In this document: piece by piece, positions 41,550-50,497 of the stretch
Numbering within the stretch: the stretch's first letter is position 1
How the letters are laid out: each line of letters opens with the position of its first letter
DNA from: DATJLY01 sp035518375
GTDB taxonomy: Bacteria; Pseudomonadota; Alphaproteobacteria; ATCC43930; CGMCC-115725
DNA: 64,000 nt
Assembly (NCBI GenBank): GCA_035518375.1
Contig: DATIXQ010000129.1
Span: 1 to 64,000 of the forward strand
Direction: 5' to 3'
Made by a program: the position numbers and the translations under genes
Notes under the pieces: generated by a model
What the model saw: the letters and a program-made list of their open reading frames with translations, nothing else
Told to the model about the DNA's origin: nothing
The model's database searches: none

Positions 41550-42608
41550 TCACGCCTTGACCCCGGCGCCGGGAGCCGGCGCCGCGGCAGGATCGAGCGG
41601 CCAGCGCGGGCGCGGAGCAAAGGCGAGCGTGTCGGTAAGGCCGAGACGCAGGCGCTCGATCCCGGCCCAGGCGATCATCGCGCCGTTGTCGGTGCAGAGC
41701 GCGGGCGCGGGCGCGACGAAGGCGAGACCCGCGCCTTCCGCGAGCGTCTCGAGCCGTGCGCGCAGCGCGCGGTTCGAGGCGACGCCGCCGGCAGCGACGA
41801 GCGTGCGCACGCCGCCATCGCAAAGCGCGATCGCGTTCCTCGTGCGGTCGAGAAGACAATCGGCGATCGCCGCCTGGAGCGCGGCCGCGAGGTCGTTGCG
41901 GTCGGTCTCATCGAGCCTGCCGTCTTCGCCCGCGCAGTTCGCGACGCGGCGGGAGAGCGCAGTCTTGAGGCCGGAAAAGGAGAAGTCGCATCCCGCGCGC
42001 CCAAGCATCGGGCGCGGCAGCGGAAAGCGCGCGGGATCGCCCGCCGCAGCCGCGCGCTCGATCGCGGGACCACCCGGAAAGCCAAGACCCAGCAGCTTCG
42101 CGCCCTTGTCGAACGCCTCGCCGGCGGCGTCGTCTATCGTGGTGCCAAGCCGGCGATAGCGCCCGACCCCGTCGACGCGCAGGAGCTGGCAATGGCCGCC
42201 CGAGACGAGCAGCAGCAGATAGGGAAATGCCACCTCCGCCTCGAGCCGCACCGACAGCGCATGGCCCTCGAGATGATTGACGGCGACGAAGCGCAGGCCG
42301 CGCGCGAGCGCGATCGCCTTCGCCTCCGTCACGCCGACGATGACGCCGCCGATGAGGCCGGGGCCGCCGGTCGCCGCCACCGCATCGAGCGCTTCAAACC
42401 CGACGCCGGCCGTCTCGAGCGCGCGGACGATCAGGCCATCGAGGTGATCGAGATGGGCGCGCGCCGCAATCTCGGGCACGACGCCGCCAAAGGGGCGGTG
42501 CTCGGCCAGTTGCGACAAGACGAGATTGGCGCGAATGCGCGGCTCTTCGTCGCTGATGACGGCGACCGCGGTCTCGTCGCAACTCGTCTCGATGCCCAAC
42601 ACCAACAT
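41550..42608 (-). CDS. tsaD: tRNA N6-threonylcarbamoyladenosine transferase subunit TsaD
   Basis: Transfers threonylcarbamoyl to A37 of ANN-reading tRNAs, with TsaB and TsaE. The 352-residue protein starts MLVLGIETSCDETAVAV, has the metal site HLEGHALS, and VSGGHCQLL and FSGLKTAL motifs typical of the ASKHA fold. A second ATG at 42626 would add six residues; the shorter start matches the family. Divergent from hemC by 82 bp, so the two share a promoter region. Confidence 0.95.
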   Translation of the reverse strand: MLVLGIETSCDETAVAVISDEEPRIRANLVLSQLAEHRPFGGVVPEIAARAHLDHLDGLIVRALETAGVGFEALDAVAATGGPGLIGGVIVGVTEAKAIALARGLRFVAVNHLEGHALSVRLEAEVAFPYLLLLVSGGHCQLLRVDGVGRYRRLGTTIDDAAGEAFDKGAKLLGLGFPGGPAIERAAAAGDPARFPLPRPMLGRAGCDFSFSGLKTALSRRVANCAGEDGRLDETDRNDLAAALQAAIADCLLDRTRNAIALCDGGVRTLVAAGGVASNRALRARLETLAEGAGLAFVAPAPALCTDNGAMIAWAGIERLRLGLTDTLAFAPRPRWPLDPAAAPAPGAGVKA

Positions 42609-42690
42609 CCCGCGACTATAGCCCATGCGGCATCAGGTCCCGTTCGCCCGGAGGGTTGGGATCGGGGCGACCGCTCTGCTAAGAGGCGCC

Positions 42691-43617
42691 ATGGCTCCGG
42701 TCCTCCGGCTCGGCACACGCGGCAGCCCGCTCGCCTTGGCGCAGGCGCATCAAGCGGTGGCACGTCTTGCCGCCGCGCACGTGGAGCTCGCCGCGCCCGG
42801 CGCCATCGAGATCGTGCCGGTGCGCACAAGCGGCGACCGCATCACCGACCGGCCGCTCGCCGACATTGGCGGCAAAGCGCTCTTCACCAAGGAGATCGAG
42901 GAGGCGTTGCTCGACCGCCGCATCGACCTCGCGGTCCATTCGCTCAAGGACATGGAGACGGTCCTGCCGCAGGGGCTCGAAATCGCGTGCTGCCTGCCGC
43001 GCGAGGACCCGCGCGACGCGCTCGTGGCCTTGGGCAGCGCGCGGCGCATCGCCGACCTCGCGCCCGGCGCCGTCGTTGGCACCTCGTCGGTGCGCCGGAA
43101 GGCGCAGCTCCTGGCAGCGCGGCCCGACCTCGAAATCGTGCCGATGCGCGGCAATGTCGGCACCCGGCTGCAAAAGCTCGCAGCAGGCGAATGCACCGCG
43201 ACGGTGCTGGCGGCGGCGGGGCTGAACCGGCTCGGCCGCACCGACGCCGCCGCCGCGCTGCTCGACCCTGCCGACATGCTGCCCGCTGCCGGGCAGGGCA
43301 TCATCGCCATCGAGGCGCGTGAGACCGATCTGCGCGTGCGCGAACTTCTCGCCGCGATCGACGACGAGGCGGCCTCGCGCGCCGCGGCGGCCGAGCGCGC
43401 CGTGCTCGCCGCCTTGGGCGGCACATGCCGTACACCCATCGCCGCGCTCGCCACCATCGCCGGCTCGCGGCTTGCGATCGAGGCGATGGTGATCGAGCTC
43501 GACGGCAGCGCGATCTGGCGCGCCGCGCGCGAGGGACCGGTGATTTATATGCGCGCGATGGGCGAGGATGCGGGCGCAGACCTCCGCGCGCGCGTGCGCC
43601 CGGGCCTCATCGCGTGA
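42691..43617 (+). CDS. hemC: porphobilinogen deaminase (hydroxymethylbilane synthase)
   Basis: Builds hydroxymethylbilane from four porphobilinogens in tetrapyrrole synthesis; 308 residues. It starts VLRLGTRGSPLALAQAHQ and includes HSLKDMET, GTSSVRRKAQLLAARPDL, the RGNVGTRLQKL signature and the dipyrromethane-attachment Cys in LGGTCRTPIAAL. ATG 42691 follows AAGAGG; the open frame runs back to 42625. It overlaps hemD by 4 bp (GTGA). It supplies the precursor used by both haem and the cobalamin locus further along the window. Confidence 0.95.
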   Translation: MAPVLRLGTRGSPLALAQAHQAVARLAAAHVELAAPGAIEIVPVRTSGDRITDRPLADIGGKALFTKEIEEALLDRRIDLAVHSLKDMETVLPQGLEIACCLPREDPRDALVALGSARRIADLAPGAVVGTSSVRRKAQLLAARPDLEIVPMRGNVGTRLQKLAAGECTATVLAAAGLNRLGRTDAAAALLDPADMLPAAGQGIIAIEARETDLRVRELLAAIDDEAASRAAAAERAVLAALGGTCRTPIAALATIAGSRLAIEAMVIELDGSAIWRAAREGPVIYMRAMGEDAGADLRARVRPGLIA

Positions 43618-44369
43618 AGGCGCTCGTCACCCGCCCGCGCGAGCAAGCGGAGGAGCTGGCCGCAGCCCTCCGCGTGCGCGGCATCGAGCCGGTGCTGGAG
43701 CCGCTCGTCGAGATCAGGTTCCTCGACGACGGCGCGCACGTGCTGGCGCCCCTCCTCGACGGCGCCCAAGCCCTGCTTTTCACGAGCGCCAACGGCGTGC
43801 GCGCGTTTGCGGCAGCTTCGGCTCGGCGCGACCTGCCGGCGCTCGCTGTGGGGGATGCCACGGCCGCCGCGGCGCGTGCCGCGGGCTTCACGGATGTCGC
43901 GAGCGCCGGCGGCAACGTCGCGGACCTGGCGCTTCTCGCGGAGCAGCGGCTCAGGCCCGAAGGCGGCGCGCTCCTCCACGCCGCTGCGCATGAGGTCGCG
44001 GGCGATCTTGGCGGCGCGCTCGCCGCGCACGGCTACGCGGTGCGCCGCGCCGTCCTCTACCGTTCCGAGCCGGCCCAGAGCCTCAGCGCCGGAACGACCC
44101 GGCTCCTGCGCGAGGGTGGACTCGCGGCGGCGATCTTTTTCTCTCCCCGCACGGCGGCGACCTTTGTTAGGCTCGTGCGAGCCGCCGGGCTCGAGGCGCC
44201 TTGCCGCGCCGTCATTGCGGTCGCGCTGAGCGCGGCGGTCGCGGAGAAGCTCGAGGTGAGCTGGCGCGCACTTCATGTCGCCTCCGCCCCCACCAGCGCG
44301 GCGCTTCTCGAAGCGTGCGACCGCGCCGTTGCGGAGCAAAGCCCTACGCTGAGAGCGGAGTCTTCATGA
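43614..44369 (+). CDS. hemD: uroporphyrinogen-III synthase
   Basis: Cyclises hydroxymethylbilane with inversion of ring D. The 251-residue protein is poorly conserved as usual for the family, but has ALVTRPREQAEELAAALRVRG at the start, LLFTSANGVRAFAAA near residue 60 and AIFFSPRTAATFVRLVRAAG near 170. The GTG start overlaps the hemC stop by 4 bp, and the stop overlaps the next ATG by 4 bp. hemC-hemD adjacency is the main support for the call. Confidence 0.9.
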   Translation: MKALVTRPREQAEELAAALRVRGIEPVLEPLVEIRFLDDGAHVLAPLLDGAQALLFTSANGVRAFAAASARRDLPALAVGDATAAAARAAGFTDVASAGGNVADLALLAEQRLRPEGGALLHAAAHEVAGDLGGALAAHGYAVRRAVLYRSEPAQSLSAGTTRLLREGGLAAAIFFSPRTAATFVRLVRAAGLEAPCRAVIAVALSAAVAEKLEVSWRALHVASAPTSAALLEACDRAVAEQSPTLRAESS

Positions 44370-45457
44370 GCGACGCGCGCCAGGACGACGGGACGCCCGA
44401 AGCGGCAGCGCCGCCGCCAGCGCCAGCGGCACCTCCCGAGGCTCCGCCGCCGGCGCCGGCGCGCAGATCTCGCGCGGCGGCATGGACATTGGCGCTGCTT
44501 GTGCTCGCGCTCGCGCTCGTCGGCACGTCACCTTATTGGGCGCCGCCGCTGCGGCCGCTGTTGCCGTGGGGATCGGAGCCGCAAGGCGGGACCGACGCGC
44601 TCGCAGCCCGGCTTGACGCAGCGGAGGCGGCACGCGCCGGCATCGCTGCACGGCTCGCCCGGCTCGAGACACAAACGCAGCAGCAGGGTTCCCCGGGCGC
44701 GGCAGCGCCTCCGGACACGGCGGCGCTGCAACAGGTTGCGCAGCAGCTCACCGCGCTCGAAGCGCGCGTCGGCGCGATCAACGTGCCTGACACCGCCGCG
44801 TTGACGCAATCGCTGCAGCAGATGGGCGCGCGCCTCGACGATCTCGATGCGAAGCTCGGCCAGCTCGCCGCTGCCCAGGCCGCGGGCGATGTCGGCGACG
44901 TGCGGCTTCTCGCCGCGCTGGCCGGCCTGCGCGCGGCGCTCGCCGGCTCAGGCCCGTTCGATGGCGAGCTTACGGGCGCGCTCGCGCTCGCGCATGGCGA
45001 CGACACGGTCGCGGCGGCACTGCAACCGCTCGCAAACGCCGCGCCATCCGGCATTCCGAGCGCCGCCTTGTTGGCCGAGCGCTTTCGCGCCGAGACCGCA
45101 CCGGCGATCCTGCACGCGGCAGCCGCGCCCCAGCCGGCCGCCAACCGAGATATCGGCGACCGTGTGCTCGCGGAGCTGAAGGGCCTCGTCACCGTGCGCC
45201 GCATCGACGCTGGCGCGTCAGACGACGCGACCGGCGGCGCGGTGAGCGCGGCCGAAGCGGCGCTCCGCACCGGCGACCTCGCCGGCGCAGTGAAGACGCT
45301 CCAGGGCTTGAGCGGTCCCGCGGCCGACGCGGCAAAACCCTTCGTCACGGCGGCTCAGCAGCGGCTCAATGCGGAAGGCGCGGTTTCGGGTCTCGCGCGT
45401 AAAGTGGCGGGGCGCATTGCGGCGGCGCCCACGCCGCCATCGCAAGAGAGCCGCTGA
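44366..45457 (+). CDS. mitofilin-like inner-membrane protein (COG4223)
   Basis: A 363-residue protein with an Ala/Pro-rich cytoplasmic N-terminus, one transmembrane segment at about residues 38-55 (AWTLALLVLALALVGTSPYW) and a long periplasmic coiled coil with LAARLDAAEAARAGIAARLARLE-type heptads, ending in a globular domain (LKTLQGLSGPAADAAKPFVTAAQQRL). Its position between hemD and hemY is conserved in alphaproteobacteria. It resembles mitochondrial mitofilin (Mic60) and may organise inner-membrane folds or haem-enzyme assemblies. Confidence 0.82.
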   Translation: MSDARQDDGTPEAAAPPPAPAAPPEAPPPAPARRSRAAAWTLALLVLALALVGTSPYWAPPLRPLLPWGSEPQGGTDALAARLDAAEAARAGIAARLARLETQTQQQGSPGAAAPPDTAALQQVAQQLTALEARVGAINVPDTAALTQSLQQMGARLDDLDAKLGQLAAAQAAGDVGDVRLLAALAGLRAALAGSGPFDGELTGALALAHGDDTVAAALQPLANAAPSGIPSAALLAERFRAETAPAILHAAAAPQPAANRDIGDRVLAELKGLVTVRRIDAGASDDATGGAVSAAEAALRTGDLAGAVKTLQGLSGPAADAAKPFVTAAQQRLNAEGAVSGLARKVAGRIAAAPTPPSQESR

Positions 45458-46815
45458 TGCGCGCGATTCCGGCGCTTGTCGCGATCGCGCTCTTCGTCGC
45501 GGCGGTCGTCTTCGTGGCCGAGCACCCCGGCGGTGTCGTCATCACCTGGCAAGGCTGGGAGATCGAGACGAGCGTCGCGGTGCTGGCGCTCGCAACGGCG
45601 ATCGCGGCACTTGTCGTCATCGTGCTCGTCAGTCTGCTGCGCTTCATCCTGCACAGCCCGCGGAACTTCGCACGGGCACGGCGCGAGCGGCGGCGGCGCG
45701 AAGGCTATCGCGCGCTGACGCAAGGCATGGTCGCGGTCGCGGCGGGCGATGCCGAGGAAGCGCAGAAGCTCGCGCGCCGCGCCGACAGCCTTCTCGCCGA
45801 GCCGCCGCTCACGCTCCTCCTCTCGGCGCAGGCGGCACAGCTCACGGGCGACGAGCGCGCTGCCGCGAACTACTTCACCGCCATGCTGGAGCGGCCGGAA
45901 ACCGAATTCCTGGGATTGCGCGGCCTCATCATGCAGGCACTGCGCGACGGCGACGAGGCCACGGCGCTCAACCTCGCGACACGCGCCAAGGAATTGCGGC
46001 CGAAGACGCCGTGGGTGATGACGTATCTGCTCGAATTGCAGGCGCGGCGCGGCAGCTGGCAGGCGGCCGAGGCGACGCTCGTCGAGGCCGAGCGGCGCAA
46101 GGCATTGGCCCAGCCCCTGAGCAGTCGCCGCCACGCCGTGATCCTGCACCAGCATTCGGTTGAAGCCGACGCCGAAGGCCGCGGCCCCGAGGCGATGCGG
46201 CTCGCGCGCAAGGCCAACGCGCTTGCGCCCGAGTTCGCGCCGGCGTCGGTGCGCTATGCGCGCATGCTGTCGGTGCGCGGCCAGAAGCGGCGGGCGCGGC
46301 GCACACTCGAGGCGGCATGGCGCGCGGCTCCCCATCCCGCGGTCGCCGAAGCCCATGCCGAGCTTTTCGCCGACGAGCAGCCGCTGCCGCGCATGAAGCA
46401 TGTAGCTCGCTTGGCGGCGCTCAATCCCGACCACATCGAAAGCCGCATCGCCTTGGCGGCGTCGGCGCTCCAGGCGCGGCTCTGGGGCGAAGCGCGGCGG
46501 CATCTCGCCCCGGTCCTCGGCGACACTGGCGAGACCGCAGCACCCCGCGTGTGCCGGCTCATGGCCGAGATCGAGGAGTCCGAGCACGGCGACCTCGCAG
46601 CGGCGCGGCAATGGCTTACGCGCGCGGCGAGCGCGATGGTGCCGGACCCGGCCTGGGTGTGCAGCGCGTGCGGCGTTGAAAGCGGCGAATGGCGCGCGCT
46701 CTGCCAGAACTGCCACAATTTCGCGACGCTCGAGTGGCGCGACGGGGAGCGCGCACCGCGCCGCACGCTCGAGCGCACGGCGTCGGCGACGGGCTTGCCG
46801 CCGCCGCAGCCTTAG
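45457..46815 (+). CDS. hemY: HemY-type TPR membrane protein
   Basis: HemY_N-domain protein of 452 residues, linked to late haem synthesis or quality control in proteobacteria. Two hydrophobic segments (about residues 3-21 and 41-63) anchor it; TPR-like helical repeats follow (EGYRALTQGMVAVAAGDAEEAQKLARRA and later). The C-terminus has a CxxC...CxxC pair (VCSACGVESGEW, LCQNCHNF), a rubredoxin-like zinc or iron knuckle. Its ATG shares one base with the upstream stop. Confidence 0.88.
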   Translation: MRAIPALVAIALFVAAVVFVAEHPGGVVITWQGWEIETSVAVLALATAIAALVVIVLVSLLRFILHSPRNFARARRERRRREGYRALTQGMVAVAAGDAEEAQKLARRADSLLAEPPLTLLLSAQAAQLTGDERAAANYFTAMLERPETEFLGLRGLIMQALRDGDEATALNLATRAKELRPKTPWVMTYLLELQARRGSWQAAEATLVEAERRKALAQPLSSRRHAVILHQHSVEADAEGRGPEAMRLARKANALAPEFAPASVRYARMLSVRGQKRRARRTLEAAWRAAPHPAVAEAHAELFADEQPLPRMKHVARLAALNPDHIESRIALAASALQARLWGEARRHLAPVLGDTGETAAPRVCRLMAEIEESEHGDLAAARQWLTRAASAMVPDPAWVCSACGVESGEWRALCQNCHNFATLEWRDGERAPRRTLERTASATGLPPPQP

Positions 46816-46851
46816 GCGAGTATCGGCGGGAGCAACCGAAGGAGAGCCGCG

Positions 46852-47595
46852 ATGTCCGAGCCGGTGTGGTTCCAGTTCCTCACGCCGCGCGACAAAGAGG
46901 TATTCGGCGGTGCCGGCTATGGCGCGCGCGCGGGCTACGGCAAGCGGCCGGCAATCCTCATCATCGACGTCAACTTCAATTTCTGCGGCGACAAGCGCGA
47001 GCCGATCCTGGAGTCGATCAAGCGCTGGCGCAATTCCTGCGGCGAGGATGCGTGGGATGCGCTGCCGGTGCTGAAGCGGGTCATCGACGCCGCGCGCGTG
47101 AAGGGCCTCCCCGTCATCTACACCACCGGCATCAGGCGGCCCGACAACTGGGATGCCGGCAGCTGGTCATGGAAGAACAACCGCAATGACGAGGCGCCGA
47201 CCGTCATTCACACGAACCAGGACGGTAACGAGATCATGCCGCAGATCGCGCCGGAGCCCTCCGACATCGTCGTGCCGAAACAGAAGCCGAGCGGATTCCA
47301 CGGCACGAATCTCCTGAGCTATCTCACGCTTCTCGGGGCCGACAGCGTCATCGTGTGCGGCACGACGACGAGCGGCTGCGTGCGCGCCACCGTCATCGAT
47401 AGCTTCAGCTACAATTTCCGCACCACCGTGGTCGAGGAAGGCTGTTTCGACCGCTCGCAGGCGAGCCACGCCATCAACCTTTGCGACATGCATGCAAAAT
47501 ACGCCGATGTCGTGAAGGCGGACGAGGTCGTAGGGTTCATCGAAAGTCTGCCGAAGGGCTTGTTCGAATTGCCGAAGGGCCAGCGCGTCGGCTGA
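46852..47595 (+). CDS. isochorismatase-family cysteine hydrolase (N-carbamoylsarcosine amidase-like)
   Basis: A 247-residue cytoplasmic hydrolase with a catalytic triad: Asp in ILIIDVNFNFCGD (about residue 40), Lys in VPKQKPSGF (about 145), and the nucleophile Cys in GTTTSGCVRATVID (about 180). AAGGAGA precedes the ATG, and the longer N-terminus suits N-carbamoylsarcosine amidase and related C-N hydrolases. It stands between hemY and the cyclophilin gene and is possibly transcribed separately. Substrate unknown. Confidence 0.87.
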   Translation: MSEPVWFQFLTPRDKEVFGGAGYGARAGYGKRPAILIIDVNFNFCGDKREPILESIKRWRNSCGEDAWDALPVLKRVIDAARVKGLPVIYTTGIRRPDNWDAGSWSWKNNRNDEAPTVIHTNQDGNEIMPQIAPEPSDIVVPKQKPSGFHGTNLLSYLTLLGADSVIVCGTTTSGCVRATVIDSFSYNFRTTVVEEGCFDRSQASHAINLCDMHAKYADVVKADEVVGFIESLPKGLFELPKGQRVG

Positions 47596-47675
47596 GCGGC
47601 GGCGCTTTCGCTTCCTTTCGGCACGCCGCCATGCGATAAGGGCGCCGCCCCTTCGCCCAGCGGTGGATTCTTGCA

Positions 47676-48233
47676 ATGTTGCTACGAGCCTCTATCGCCG
47701 CTCTAGCGGCTCTACTTCTTCTCATGACGGGAGGTCCCGTGAGCGCCGCTGATCTCGAAAACACGATCTACCTCGACGTGCCGGCCGGTCGCGTGGTCAT
47801 CGACCTGCGCCCCGATCTCGCGCCGAAGACGGTGGCGCGCATCAAGGAGCTGGCGCGCCGCGGCTTCTATGACGGCATCGTCTTCCACCGCGTGATCGCC
47901 GGCTTCATGGCGCAGACGGGCGACCCGAAGGGCGACGGCACCGGCGGCTCGGGCCAGAAGCTCAAGGCCGAATTCTCGCAGGCGCATCACGTGCGCGGCA
48001 CGGTGTCGATGGCGCGGGCGCAGGATCCCGACAGCGCCGACAGCCAGTTCTTCATCTGCTTTGCCCCGGCGCCCTTCCTCGACGGCAAATACACGATCTT
48101 CGGCCAGGTGAGCTCCGGCATGGAGTTCATCGACGCCATCAAGAAGGGCGATCCCGACCGCAACGGCGCGGTGAGCAATCCCGACCGCATCATCAAGATG
48201 CAGGTCGCGGCCGACGCGGAGAAGAAGCCGTAG
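47676..48233 (+). CDS. periplasmic cyclophilin-type peptidyl-prolyl cis-trans isomerase
   Basis: Cyclophilin of 185 residues with a signal peptide (ASIAALAALLLLMTGGPVSAA). Catalytic-core motifs: FYDGIVFHRVIAGFMAQTGDPKGDGTGG, then GTVSMARAQDPDSADSQFFICFAPAPFLDGKYTIFGQV; the Arg of FHRVI and the QFFI strand are conserved. It folds prolyl peptide bonds in the periplasm. No operon partner is evident. Confidence 0.93.
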   Translation: MLLRASIAALAALLLLMTGGPVSAADLENTIYLDVPAGRVVIDLRPDLAPKTVARIKELARRGFYDGIVFHRVIAGFMAQTGDPKGDGTGGSGQKLKAEFSQAHHVRGTVSMARAQDPDSADSQFFICFAPAPFLDGKYTIFGQVSSGMEFIDAIKKGDPDRNGAVSNPDRIIKMQVAADAEKKP

Positions 48234-48291
48234 CGGCCGTGCGTCTTTCGACCGCGCGCGCCGCCGCGCGCTTCGCCCGCGACGAGGGATT

Positions 48292-49572
48292 TTGTCGCTG
48301 ACCAGCTGGCTCCGGGTCTATCGCGACCGTCGCATGCTGGCGGTCCTGTGCATGGGGTTCGCGAGTGGCCTACCGCTCGCATTGACGGGATCCACATTCT
48401 CGATCTGGCTTGAAGAGGCGCACGTATCGCTCACCGTAATCGGGCTCTTCGCCAATGTCGGGCTCGCCTACACGTTGAAATTCCTGTGGGCGCCGGTCGT
48501 CGACCGCGTCGGCCTGCCGCTGCTCACGCGCGCACTTGGGCGGCGGCGCAGCTGGGCGATTGCCATCGAGCTGGCGCTCGCCGCTGCGCTCGTGGCGTTG
48601 GGCGCGCTCGATCCGGCGCGGGCGCCGCTCGCTCTTCTCTTCGCGCTGGCGGCACTCGTCGCGTTCCTGTCGGCAAGCCAGGACATCGTCATCGACGCCT
48701 ATCGTGTCGAGCTGCTTGACGAGCTGCAGCAGGGCGCGGGCGCGGCGGCAACGCAGGTGGGTTATCGCGTCGGCATGGTCGCGTCGACCGCCGGCGCGCT
48801 TTACCTCGCGACGTATTCCGGCTGGTTCGCGTCTTACGCGATCATGGCGGGGCTTCTCGTCGTCGGCATCGCGGCCGTGCTGATGACGCGCGAGCCCAAT
48901 GTGGCGGCGCCCGCGCGCAGTGCCTCGTTCGAGAGCGCCGTCATCGCTCCCTTCGCCGAGTTCGTGAGTCGCGAGCACGCGCTGGCAATCCTAACCTTCG
49001 TCGTGCTTTACAAGCTCGGCGACGCGCTCGCCGGATGGATGTCGAATCCGTTCTATATCATCCTGGGCTTTAGCAAGATCGAGATCGCGAACGTCGCCAA
49101 GGTGTTCGGATTGGCGGCGAGCGTCGCGGGCGTGATCGCCGGAGGAAGCGTCGTCTATCGCCTCGGCATCATGCCGGCGCTCCTCATTTGCGGCATCCTG
49201 CAGATGCTGTCGAACCTCATGTACATCGTGCAGCTTTGGGCCGGGCCCGATCCGGCCATACTCGCGCTCACGATCGCAGTCGAGAACGTGACCGGCGGCA
49301 TGAGCTCGGCCGCGTTCGTGGCCTATCTCTCGCGCCTCTGCAATCCGGCCTTCACCGCAACGCAGTATGCGCTGCTCTCGGCGTTGGCGGCGGCACCCCG
49401 CACGCTCTTCACCGCTTCGGGTGGTTATCTCGTCGAGCGGATCGGTTGGGCGCCCTTCTTCCTGCTCGCGACTTGCCTCTGTGTGCCGAGTCTTCTCATT
49501 CTTTGGAGGTTGATGCGAGCACGCCCCCTTGCCCCATTCTTGCCACGCACCGGCGACGGGGCCGGACGATAG
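48292..49572 (+). CDS. AmpG-like MFS transporter (muropeptide/PAT family)
   Basis: A 12-segment MFS protein of about 426 residues, similar to AmpG-type permeases that import anhydromuropeptides for cell-wall recycling, with ASGLPLALTGSTFSIWLEE in helix 1, VGLAYTLKFLWAPVVDRV in helix 2 and SASQDIVIDAYRVELLDELQQGAGAAATQVGYRVGM characteristic of the family. The start is TTG 48292 with GAGGGA upstream; ATG 48334 is an alternative. True substrate not determined. Confidence 0.82.
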   Translation: MSLTSWLRVYRDRRMLAVLCMGFASGLPLALTGSTFSIWLEEAHVSLTVIGLFANVGLAYTLKFLWAPVVDRVGLPLLTRALGRRRSWAIAIELALAAALVALGALDPARAPLALLFALAALVAFLSASQDIVIDAYRVELLDELQQGAGAAATQVGYRVGMVASTAGALYLATYSGWFASYAIMAGLLVVGIAAVLMTREPNVAAPARSASFESAVIAPFAEFVSREHALAILTFVVLYKLGDALAGWMSNPFYIILGFSKIEIANVAKVFGLAASVAGVIAGGSVVYRLGIMPALLICGILQMLSNLMYIVQLWAGPDPAILALTIAVENVTGGMSSAAFVAYLSRLCNPAFTATQYALLSALAAAPRTLFTASGGYLVERIGWAPFFLLATCLCVPSLLILWRLMRARPLAPFLPRTGDGAGR

Positions 49573-49608
49573 GCTTTCTCTAGGTCAGACTATCAGGGAA
49601 ATGCCCCA

Positions 49609-49719
49609 ATGCCTGACGCCACGGCACGTTGGTCGGTCCGGGCTTCGTGGCTTCTCATCGCGACGGCGAGCGTCGGCTCCTGGGCCGCGATCGGCGAACT
49701 CGTGCGCCTCGTCGCTTGA
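49609..49719 (+). CDS. small single-pass membrane protein (36 aa)
   Basis: A very short gene: AGGGAA upstream of ATG 49609, then a basic N-terminus (TARWSVRASW) and a hydrophobic span (LLIATASVGSWAAIGELVRLV) ending near the C-terminus. The composition fits a one-helix membrane protein, too short for routine gene callers. It ends 3 bp before the convergent metallopeptidase stop. Could be chance. Confidence 0.45.
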   Translation: MPDATARWSVRASWLLIATASVGSWAAIGELVRLVA

Positions 49720-49722
49720 ATT

Positions 49723-50445
49723 TCAGCCGATCCGCAACAGCCGCGCGCGATTGCGATTGAGCCAGACGCGCTGGCGATCGGAGCCCGGACAAAGCTTCTC
49801 GACAAGACGCCAGAACCGGGTCCCGTGATTCATATGCACGAGATGCGCGACCTCGTGTGCCACGACGTAGTCGAGCACCTCTTCCGGCGCAAAGACGAGA
49901 CGCCAGGAAAAGCACAGATTGCCCGCGGCCGAGCAACTGCCCCAGCGCGTGCGGGTGTCGCGCACGCTGACCCGGACGATGGTGCGTTCGATCTGACCGG
50001 CGAGCACACGGGCGCGGGTCGATAGCTCGCGGCGCGCGTGCTCGCGCAGATGATCGCGCACGCGCCGCGCAAGATGCAGCTTGTCGCCGCTCACCAGGAT
50101 CTCGCGGCCCTCGATCCACACAGCACCGCGCCCGAGGCTCGAGCGCACATGGCGGATGCGATGGGGCACGCCCAAGAGCGGCACGTCGGCGCCATCAGCG
50201 ATCTCCGTGCGCGGCGGCAGCGCCGCGAGACGCCGCTCGAGCCAGCGCCTGTTCGTCTCGAAGAACTCGAGCGCGCGCGCAAGCGAACTGCGCGGCGGGA
50301 GCACGAGATCGACCGCCTCGCCTTGTGGGTCGATGCGCAGCGCCATGCGGCGCGCGCGCGGATGCTGCGTGACGCGCACCGGCACCGCGCCGCCCATGAG
50401 CGACAGCGATTCGAGATTCATCCGCAGAAGCGAGGATCGGCCCAC
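49723..50445 (-). CDS. YgjP-like (DUF45/SprT-type) zinc metallopeptidase
   Basis: A 240-residue M48-like protein. The zinc motif HEVAHLVHMNHGTRFW (HExxH with a further His) is near residue 200. It is preceded by TRWGSCSAAGNLCFSWRLVFAPEEVLDYVVAHE, typical of the YgjP/DUF45 family. The start GTG 50445 is tentative; ATG 50421 is an alternative. Function is unknown; relatives lie near restriction or stress genes. Convergent with the 36-residue gene. Confidence 0.85.
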   Translation of the reverse strand: MGRSSLLRMNLESLSLMGGAVPVRVTQHPRARRMALRIDPQGEAVDLVLPPRSSLARALEFFETNRRWLERRLAALPPRTEIADGADVPLLGVPHRIRHVRSSLGRGAVWIEGREILVSGDKLHLARRVRDHLREHARRELSTRARVLAGQIERTIVRVSVRDTRTRWGSCSAAGNLCFSWRLVFAPEEVLDYVVAHEVAHLVHMNHGTRFWRLVEKLCPGSDRQRVWLNRNRARLLRIG

Positions 50446-50497
50446 GCCCCAAGCTTATACAAAGTTCAGCCGCGAGCAAGGATGCTCGCGCGGGCGC

